This document shows positions 36,703-41,044 of a stretch of 42,448 nucleotides of DNA, piece by piece (the first letter of the stretch is position 1; each line of letters starts with the position of its first letter). The notes beneath the pieces are model-generated. The model saw only the letters and a program-made list of their open reading frames with translations. It was not told where the DNA came from and searched no databases. This DNA is from a virus, in the IMG/VR virus record IMGVR_UViG_3300013307_000669, positions 1 through 42,448 of that record; one strand, given 5' to 3'. Position numbers and translations under genes: made by a program.

Positions 36703-36883
36703 TGGTGCAGAGGGAAAGGACTTGAACCTCCAACGCAGGGCTTCTCCACCCCCGCTCTACCTAAAGAGCTTTATTTATTTTAGCCACTATAACCACCTGT
36801 GATTGTATCACTACCTCCTGCAGAAAGGTATTTGTGTCTATAGCAGTTCAAATTTTATTTCTCTTACTTTGAGCTACCTCTAC
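36703..36883 (-). tRNA. interrupted tRNA-like gene with 105-base insertion
   Basis: The 5' segment GTAGAGGTAGCTC (from 36883) and the 3' segment (36703-36770: D-arm GCTC/GAGC, T-loop TTCAAGT, CCTCTGC, A73, CCA) pair as one acceptor stem (GTAGAGG with CCTCTGC). An extra 105 bases lie between two copies of AGCTC. Removing them gives a 76-base molecule. The anticodon arm does not fold cleanly, so identity is unassigned. The insert contains the hairpin GTGAT-ACA-ATCAC. It could be a disrupted tRNA or a tRNA with an unusual intervening sequence. Confidence 0.5.
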
Positions 36884-36890
36884 ATTACTA

Positions 36891-36967
36891 TGGCGAGACT
36901 GATGGGGTTCGAACCCACGACCTCTTGCGTGACAGGCAAGTATTCTAACCAACTGAACTACAGTCCC
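36891..36967 (-). tRNA. tRNA-Asp(GTC)
   Basis: Acceptor GGGACTG/CAGTCTC, anticodon stem CTTGC/GCAAG with loop CTGTCAC, discriminator G, encoded CCA. Confidence 0.93.
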
Positions 36968-36973
36968 ATATTT

Positions 36974-37061
36974 TGGAGCTAAGTGCGAGACTCGAACTCG
37001 CATGAGGCTTTCGCCTGTCGGATTTGCAATCCGCCGCCTTCAACCATTCAGCCAACTTAGC
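36974..37061 (-). tRNA. class II tRNA-Cys(GCA) with Ser-like body
   Basis: 88 bases. Acceptor GCTAAGT/ACTTAGC, anticodon loop TTGCAAA and discriminator T (U73), both Cys identity features, with CCA. Unlike normal tRNA-Cys it has a long variable arm (AGGC-GAAA-GCCT) and a TGGCTGAATGGTTGAAGGC D region like tRNA-Ser. Confidence 0.85.
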
Positions 37062-37064
37062 ACA

Positions 37065-37141
37065 TGGCGCGATAGATGGGGTTCGAACCCACGTCTTCCT
37101 CCGTGACCGGGAGGGATCTTAGCCACTAAAACGACTATCGC
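37065..37141 (-). tRNA. atypical tRNA, Asp anticodon (GTC), G33
   Basis: Acceptor GCGATAG/CTATCGC, stem CCTCC/GGAGG, loop CGGTCAC, CCA encoded. The near-universal U33 is G, and the D-arm and anticodon stem resemble tRNA-Glu more than the other Asp genes here. Confidence 0.7.
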
Positions 37142-37146
37142 ACATT

Positions 37147-37221
37147 TGGCAGGGGAAGCAGGTTTCGAACCTACCACTTCGGATTCAAAGTCCAACGTTT
37201 TACCGAATAAACTATTCCCCT
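37147..37221 (-). tRNA. tRNA-Gln(TTG)
   Basis: Acceptor AGGGGAA/TTCCCCT, loop CTTTGAA, discriminator G, CCA. Nearly identical to the gene at 37307 apart from the wobble base and the first acceptor base. Confidence 0.92.
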
Positions 37222-37229
37222 ATTTTTTG

Positions 37230-37302
37230 TGCGAAGATAGGATTCGAACCTATGTCTCTATCCGCAATCGGAAAGTGTCTTAGACCGCTAGACGACTATC
37301 GC
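37230..37302 (-). pseudogene. decayed tRNA-like gene
   Basis: The 5' half (GCGATAGTCGTCTAGCGG) resembles the gene at 37065 and the T-arm is intact. The acceptor has mismatches, the anticodon loop is 6 or 8 bases depending on pairing, and CCA is not encoded. Confidence 0.6.
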
Positions 37303-37306
37303 ACAT

Positions 37307-37381
37307 TGGCAGGGGAAGCAGGTTTCGAACCTACCACTTCGGATTCAGAGTCCAACGTTTTACCGAATAAACTATTCCCCC
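37307..37381 (-). tRNA. tRNA-Gln(CTG)
   Basis: Loop CTCTGAA, T-loop TTCGAAA, discriminator G, CCA. A one-base anticodon variant of the 37147 gene, so a duplicated gene covers both Gln codons. Confidence 0.92.
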
Positions 37382-37387
37382 ATATAT

Positions 37388-37463
37388 TGGCAGAGTAGAC
37401 GGGATTCGAACCCGCGACCGCTTGCGTGACAGGCAAGCATTCTTACCACTGAACTACTACTCT
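37388..37463 (-). tRNA. tRNA-Asp(GTC)
   Basis: Acceptor AGAGTAG/CTACTCT, stem CTTGC/GCAAG with loop CTGTCAC, discriminator G, CCA. Confidence 0.93.
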
Positions 37464-37539
37464 TGGCGCGGTCATCAGGAATCGAACCTGAATCAAGCCC
37501 CGGACATGGGACCCATCTTTACCATTAAACGATAACCGC
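37464..37539 (-). tRNA. atypical tRNA, possible Asp anticodon
   Basis: Acceptor GCGGTTA/TGACCGC, T-loop TTCGATT, CCA. The best anticodon stem is GTCCC/GGGGC with only a 6-base loop ATGTCC, which places GTC after U33. The body looks Gly-like (ATCGTTTAATGG). Identity is uncertain. Confidence 0.55.
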
Positions 37540-37545
37540 AAAACT

Positions 37546-37620
37546 TGGCGGGGGAAACAGGTTTCGAACCTGTGATTTTGGATTCAAAGTCCAAAGTTTT
37601 ACCAATTAAACTATTCCCCT
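37546..37620 (-). tRNA. tRNA-Gln(TTG)
   Basis: Acceptor AGGGGAA/TTTCCCC region, stem TTGGA/TCCAA with loop CTTTGAA, CCA. Confidence 0.92.
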
Positions 37621-37625
37621 ACGGT

Positions 37626-37702
37626 TGGCGCGACTGGCGGGACTCGAACCCGCGACCTCCGCAGTGACAGTGCAGTATCCTAACCAACTGGACCACAGCC
37701 GC
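37626..37702 (-). tRNA. tRNA-Asp(GTC)
   Basis: Acceptor GCGGCTG/CAGTCGC, stem CTGCA/TGCGG with loop CTGTCAC, CCA. Confidence 0.93.
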
Positions 37703-37713
37703 AAACCTTATCG

Positions 37714-37785
37714 TGAACTCTATCGGAATCGAACCGATACTTTCCATCTCACAGACAGACGTGCTCGCCAAAACACTGAGAGTTC
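37714..37785 (-). tRNA. atypical tRNA-like gene, possible His anticodon
   Basis: Acceptor GAACTCT/AGAGTTC and T-arm are sound, but CGA replaces CCA. By standard numbering the loop is CTGTGAG, anticodon GTG (His), with a G:U-rich stem. An alternative fold would present CTG. Position 8 is C rather than T. Confidence 0.5.
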
Positions 37786-37791
37786 ATATTG

Positions 37792-37866
37792 TGGAGCTAG
37801 GTAAGGGACTTGAACCCATATAACACAGATTTGCAGTCTGGCACCTCACCATTCGGACAACCTAGC
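37792..37866 (-). tRNA. tRNA-Cys(GCA)
   Basis: Acceptor GCTAGGT/ACCTAGC, loop CTGCAAA, discriminator T (U73), CCA. Normal short variable loop. Confidence 0.92.
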
Positions 37867-37870
37867 ATTC

Positions 37871-37947
37871 TGGCAGAATAGACGGGATTCGAACCCGCGA
37901 CCTTCTCCGTGACAGGGAGACGTTCTAACCAACTGAACTACTACTCT
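37871..37947 (-). tRNA. tRNA-Asp(GTC)
   Basis: Acceptor AGAGTAG/CTATTCT, loop CTGTCAC, CCA. Asp member of an Asp-Phe-His repeat unit. Confidence 0.93.
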
Positions 37948-38023
37948 TGGTGCTTCCGGCAGGATTCGAACCTGCGACACCCGGATTTTCAATCCAGTGC
38001 TCTACCAACTGAGCTACAGAAAC
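37948..38023 (-). tRNA. tRNA-Phe(GAA)
   Basis: Acceptor GTTTCTG/CGGAAGC, stem CTGGA/TCCGG with loop TTGAAAA, A73, CCA. It abuts the neighbouring Asp gene. Confidence 0.93.
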
Positions 38024-38026
38024 ATG

Positions 38027-38102
38027 TGGGGTGAAATATGGGATTCGAACCCATATCCTCTTTGTTCACAGCAAAGAGCTTTACCATTAAGCTAATATCA
38101 CC
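38027..38102 (-). tRNA. tRNA-His(GTG)
   Basis: Stem CTTTG/CAAAG with loop CTGTGAA, C73 and encoded G-1 (38102), CCA. This is the standard His identity arrangement. Confidence 0.92.
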
Positions 38103-38107
38103 ATTCC

Positions 38108-38184
38108 TGGCAGAATAGACGGGACTCGAACCCGCGACCTTCTCCGTGACAGGGAGACGTTCTAACCAACTGAACTACTACTCT
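38108..38184 (-). tRNA. tRNA-Asp(GTC)
   Basis: Nearly identical to the gene at 37871; loop CTGTCAC, CCA. Confidence 0.93.
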
Positions 38185-38261
38185 TGGTGCCTCCGGTAGG
38201 GTTCGAACCTACGACAACCCGGATCTTCAATCCAGTGCTCTACCAACTGAGCTACAAAGGC
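38185..38261 (-). tRNA. tRNA-Phe(GAA)
   Basis: Acceptor GCCTTTG with CGGAGGC, loop TTGAAGA, A73, CCA. Confidence 0.93.
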
Positions 38262-38266
38262 ATTAT

Positions 38267-38342
38267 TGGGGTGAAATATGGGATTCGAACCCATACCCTC
38301 TTCGTTCACAGCGAAGGACTCTACCATTAAGCTAATATCACC
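38267..38342 (-). tRNA. tRNA-His(GTG)
   Basis: Loop CTGTGAA, C73 with G-1 at 38342, CCA. Close copy of the gene at 38027. Confidence 0.92.
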
Positions 38343-38347
38343 ATTCC

Positions 38348-38424
38348 TGGCATGGCTGACGGGACTCGAACCCGCGATCCCCGCAGTGACAGTGCGGAAT
38401 CCTAACCAACTGGACCACAGCCAT
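38348..38424 (-). tRNA. tRNA-Asp(GTC)
   Basis: Acceptor ATGGCTG/CAGCCAT, stem CCGCA/TGCGG with loop CTGTCAC, CCA. Confidence 0.93.
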
Positions 38425-38436
38425 ACTTCTTACTAC

Positions 38437-38513
38437 TGGTGCGCCCGGAGAGATTTGAACTCCCGACAACCCGGATCTTCAATCCAGTGCTCTACCAACT
38501 GAGCTACAAGCGC
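38437..38513 (-). tRNA. tRNA-Phe(GAA)
   Basis: Acceptor GCGCTTG/CGGGCGC, loop TTGAAGA, T-loop TTCAAAT, A73, CCA. Confidence 0.93.
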
Positions 38514-38521
38514 ATTACTTT

Positions 38522-38596
38522 TGGCAAGGGAAGCAGGACTCGAACCTACACCGTCGGGATCAAAACCCAATGTTCTGCCAATTAAACTATTCCCCT
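38522..38596 (-). tRNA. tRNA-Gln(TTG), first gene of the array
   Basis: Acceptor AGGGGAA/TTCCCTT, stem TTGGG/CCCGA with loop TTTTGAT, CCA. Its 5' end is 53 bases downstream of the leader terminator. Confidence 0.92.
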
Positions 38597-38648
38597 ATTT
38601 AACAAAATATCAACCCTATATTAACAATCTGTTAACACATACGGCAAC

Positions 38649-38673
38649 AAAAAAGCCACTTTTTCAAGTGGCC
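38649..38673 (-). terminator. leader terminator (attenuator) before the tRNA array
   Basis: On the minus strand GCCACTT (38666-38672) pairs with AAGTGGC (38655-38661) around a GAAA loop, followed by six T (38649-38654). It lies between the leader ORF and the first tRNA. Its 5' arm can instead pair with AAGTGG inside the leader ORF (38738-38743). Confidence 0.88.
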
Positions 38674-38705
38674 TTTGCTTTGGTGATGAGTGGGATGGAT
38701 TGAGC

Positions 38706-38831
38706 TTATTTCATCTCTGTTTCCAATGCCCCGCTATCCACTTTCGAAAGACCACGAGCGATTGTCTGTTGATCATCAAAATGATCACAGAAATCGAAAT
38801 GGTCTTGAAAGTTAATGTTGATAGCGTTCAT
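38706..38831 (-). CDS. 41-residue leader peptide of the tRNA array
   Basis: A short ORF with a good GGAG ribosome binding site (38839-38842, seven bases from the ATG). Codons 8-22 read FQDHFDFCDHFDDQQ: 15 consecutive codons using only Phe, Gln, Asp, His and Cys, the same five specificities as the regular tRNAs downstream. Both Gln codons occur, matching the two Gln anticodons. The rest (TIARGLSKVDSGALETEMK) is ordinary and carries the RNA segments for alternative folding. There is no signal or membrane span. It looks like a regulatory leader peptide analogous to hisL or pheL, sensing several charged tRNAs at once. The terminator begins about 30 bases after its stop. Confidence 0.85.
   Translation of the reverse strand: MNAININFQDHFDFCDHFDDQQTIARGLSKVDSGALETEMK
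38738..38806 (-). promoter_or_regulatory. alternative RNA helices of the attenuator
   Basis: Segment 1 AAGACCAU (38799-38806, codons 9-11) can pair over 8 bp with segment 2 GUGGUCUU (38748-38755, codons 26-28). Segment 2' CUUU-CGA-AAGUGG (38738-38750) can pair with the terminator 5' arm and loop CCACUU-GAA-AAAG. The two pairings share bases and exclude one another. A ribosome stalled in codons 8-22 would cover segment 1 and favour antitermination. Confidence 0.7.
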
Positions 38832-38894
38832 TTGTATTCTCCAAAGCTAAGTTATTTTTTAAGTTTAAAAGGCTTATCGCCTCACTGTTTTTAT

Positions 38895-38924
38895 AGTATG
38901 ACACGAAACGTTTATCGAAGTCAA
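38895..38924 (-). promoter_or_regulatory. promoter of the leader and tRNA array
   Basis: On the minus strand TTGACT (38919-38924), 18-base spacer, CATACT (38895-38900). Transcription would start near 38888, giving an untranslated leader of about 55 bases before the ORF. Confidence 0.7.
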
Positions 38925-38947
38925 CCCTATTTTAATAAAAAAATCAT

Positions 38948-39664
38948 TTATTTTTTAGATTCGCCATTTAACATGCCTAAAAGCGCTTCGCTCTGGCTTT
39001 TAGGCTGCTCCTGAGCATTATCTTGCCCACTTAACATCTTCATCATTTCCTGTGAATCTTTATTATCGTTAAGTGTATCCCCTTCCTTAGATGAAAGTAA
39101 AGCATTATTTTTATTATTTTCAGCAGAAACTTTGTTTTCTTGTGGCACCAAAGACTTCTTGCCTAATTGCTGTTCATATTGCTTTGTTAGTTTTTCCAAT
39201 GTATCAGCATCGCTCTTTTGATTATTCATTGCTGAATCAGCAGGTATTGATGCGGCACCTTGTTGACTATAATTTACACCTGACAGAGCGATACTGTCGT
39301 TTGATTGTAAATATCTGCCAGCGAAAAAAGCGCAAACAATCATAATAACAGGAATACCTAAGCCAAGCATCATAGATGAGCCTGTATGCTTCCTGTAAGC
39401 CCTCTCAAGCTCTTTTCTGGCGGCAATGGCATCATCCCTCTCATCAAACGTTAAAAGCCTTACATCCTCTCTCATGAGCGAATCTTGATAATATAAGGCA
39501 TTGACAGTTATAGCATCTTTATTGCCCTTAACTTCTTCTACTTTAATAGGGAAAGACACAATACCTTCAATACCTTTTATCATAACAGCACGTTGCTCTC
39601 TGGAGGCCTGCGAAAAAAGGTAGACCTCACCTGTATGTTTGTTTATTTTAACTTCGTTTCTCAT
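38948..39664 (-). CDS. single-span membrane protein, possibly secretion-associated
   Basis: I do not recognise this 238-residue protein. Residues 1-95 form a soluble N-terminal domain with charged strands (GEVYLFSQASREQRAVMIKG). One membrane span lies near residues 97-116 (MLGLGIPVIMIVCAFFAGRY). The C-terminal 120 residues are Gln/Asn/Lys/Ser-rich, low complexity and probably periplasmic (type II bitopic). This architecture occurs among structural proteins of type IV secretion systems, and dotM lies just upstream on the same strand, though a hairpin separates them. The tRNA leader promoter begins 24 bases past its stop. Confidence 0.75.
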   Translation of the reverse strand: MRNEVKINKHTGEVYLFSQASREQRAVMIKGIEGIVSFPIKVEEVKGNKDAITVNALYYQDSLMREDVRLLTFDERDDAIAARKELERAYRKHTGSSMMLGLGIPVIMIVCAFFAGRYLQSNDSIALSGVNYSQQGAASIPADSAMNNQKSDADTLEKLTKQYEQQLGKKSLVPQENKVSAENNKNNALLSSKEGDTLNDNKDSQEMMKMLSGQDNAQEQPKSQSEALLGMLNGESKK

Positions 39665-39692
39665 AAAACACCTTCATCTTCAATTTAAAATA

Positions 39693-39717
39693 CAAAAGGT
39701 GATATAATCACCTTTTG
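39693..39717 (-). terminator. hairpin after dotM
   Basis: An 11-bp stem CAAAAGGTGAT/ATCACCTTTTG is followed on the minus strand by TATTTT. A moderate terminator between dotM and the membrane protein gene. Confidence 0.6.
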
Positions 39718-39722
39718 CTTTG

Positions 39723-40778
39723 TTAATCAATTTTAACTTCTTTTAGAGCATCGGAAAGCGCACGAACCGCATTATCAACGTAAGGCTTCTCCATTGGATG
39801 ACCCGCTATCTCTTCCGCAAGCCCATGTCCAAATATGCCAGCAACTTCACAGAAAGGCGTTCTTCTTCCCACGCAGTTTAAAGCACTCCATAATACAGGA
39901 TCAACAGGTCTTAACCAAATAAAGTAAGACGGAGGTAAAACACCATTTAGTCTTGCTGTTTCAAGCGCAGCGCATAATACGTTTATGGTATAGGCATTTT
40001 TAGAAAGCGCAGCCTTGACTTTTTTATCGTTTATATGCTTCTTAATTAACGGAGCAACCCATGTATAGTTTGGCTTACCGTCACTTATTGTAGTCGCAAG
40101 CTGCTCTAAACCATCCCTTGTTCCGTCCTTATCTCTGCATATCTGAGCAATAAAACAGGCAAACAAGGCTTTAGCATAATCAGGCAAACTATCAGGACCA
40201 TCCCACAACGAACCAAGCTGAGAAGAAAATAGTTTTGTTGCACGATCAGCATCAAGCGTATTGTTTTCAATAAGAAGATTATACTTCCTGCAGAAATCAA
40301 GAGGCTTCTTATTCATTGCCCATTTTCCTTTATCAATAGGCTCTTTTACCAAATCGAGCTTAAGGATAGGATATATCCAAGGCCATAGCTTAACTTCTGA
40401 GTTTAGTAGCTGTTTTCTGTTCAGAATACGCGCAAACTTTTCAGAAGGGTTTTTCATTGTAACCCAAAAAGCAAATAACCCAAAAATTACAGCCAAAGGA
40501 ATTGCGGTGTAAAATCTCAAATCATCAGCTAAAGAAGACAGTTTGGAATAGTTCCACTCTTTAGGTGTATAAATATCTATAGCGTTATAGGCGATTCTTA
40601 ATGTGTCATTATCAAAAACGTGTAAATACATTTTTACCCACTGCATTTTCACCCATAAAAAACCCGCAGCTATATTATTCCCAAAGAAATAAGAAATTAT
40701 CCATCCACCTATTAATAATGCGATAATAAGCAGGACGAGTTCCATTGTATTATCGCTTTGACCTTGCTGTTGTGCCAT
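39723..40778 (-). CDS. dotM: type IVB coupling-complex protein DotM/IcmP
   Basis: This 351-residue inner-membrane protein is the DotM/IcmP (TrbA in IncI) partner of DotL in the substrate-receptor complex. Two membrane spans (about 12-34 and 92-109) flank a loop, and a large cytosolic domain follows. The family features are recognisable: the FLWVKMQWVKMY stretch after span 1, EKFARILNRKQLL, the WPWIYPILKLDLV block, and the C-terminal RTPFCEVAGIFGHGLAEEIA region. It is slightly shorter than Legionella DotM. No other dot/icm genes adjoin it here, and DotL lies about 25 kb away, whereas the two genes are adjacent in Legionella. Confidence 0.9.
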   Translation of the reverse strand: MAQQQGQSDNTMELVLLIIALLIGGWIISYFFGNNIAAGFLWVKMQWVKMYLHVFDNDTLRIAYNAIDIYTPKEWNYSKLSSLADDLRFYTAIPLAVIFGLFAFWVTMKNPSEKFARILNRKQLLNSEVKLWPWIYPILKLDLVKEPIDKGKWAMNKKPLDFCRKYNLLIENNTLDADRATKLFSSQLGSLWDGPDSLPDYAKALFACFIAQICRDKDGTRDGLEQLATTISDGKPNYTWVAPLIKKHINDKKVKAALSKNAYTINVLCAALETARLNGVLPPSYFIWLRPVDPVLWSALNCVGRRTPFCEVAGIFGHGLAEEIAGHPMEKPYVDNAVRALSDALKEVKID

Positions 40779-40840
40779 TTTTATTTAACCTTTTATTTTC
40801 CAATATAAATTCTATGTATAAAATATAGAGACTTAAATGT

Positions 40841-41044
40841 CTACTTATTAGCAGCAGAAATCTTTTCATCAAGCAATTTTTTTACTTGCTCTAACCTCTC
40901 GTGACAAACCACTTTAGCATTTGCCGCTGTCTCGACACAGTTAAAAAGCGTATCAATGTCTTCATCTTTTGCCGAGCGTAGGATAGCCAGAGCATTATTT
41001 AAATCAGTATACGCTTTAGTAAATATTTCAGCATCTTTAGTCAT
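40841..41044 (-). CDS. xseB: exodeoxyribonuclease VII small subunit
   Basis: This 67-residue helical protein fits XseB, the small subunit that binds XseA to form the single-strand-specific exonuclease VII. It is mostly two long helices (FTKAYTDLNNALAILRSAKD and CHERLEQVKKLLDEKISAAN). The ATG directly follows the xseA stop (TAA-ATG), which implies coupled translation and supports the call. It is shorter than E. coli XseB (80 residues), and sequence similarity alone would be weak. Confidence 0.8.
   Translation of the reverse strand: MTKDAEIFTKAYTDLNNALAILRSAKDEDIDTLFNCVETAANAKVVCHERLEQVKKLLDEKISAANK

Larger units (their letters stand above)
37871..38513 (-). repeat. tandem Asp-Phe-His tRNA repeat units
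   Basis: Units begin at 37871, 38108 and 38348 with spacings of 237 and 240 bases. Each holds Asp then Phe then His in coordinate order; the third unit lacks His. Asp and Phe genes abut in the first two units. Confidence 0.85.

Noticed and set aside
36465-38596. tRNA array repeats as a CRISPR array
   Set aside because: Repeating units fold as tRNAs with T-loops and CCA ends and differ in acceptor stems. There are no constant short repeats with unique spacers.
38278-38703. Plus-strand ORFs of 74 and 60 codons over the tRNA array (MGFEPIPSSF..., MAREAGLEPT...)
   Set aside because: They are antisense readings of tRNA T-arms, a well-known source of false proteins in databases. No ribosome binding sites, and minus-strand cloverleaves explain the region.
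38700-39014. Plus-strand ORF of 104 codons
   Set aside because: It lies antisense to the leader ORF, its promoter and the end of the membrane protein gene. The minus-strand reading has a ribosome binding site, promoter and terminator.
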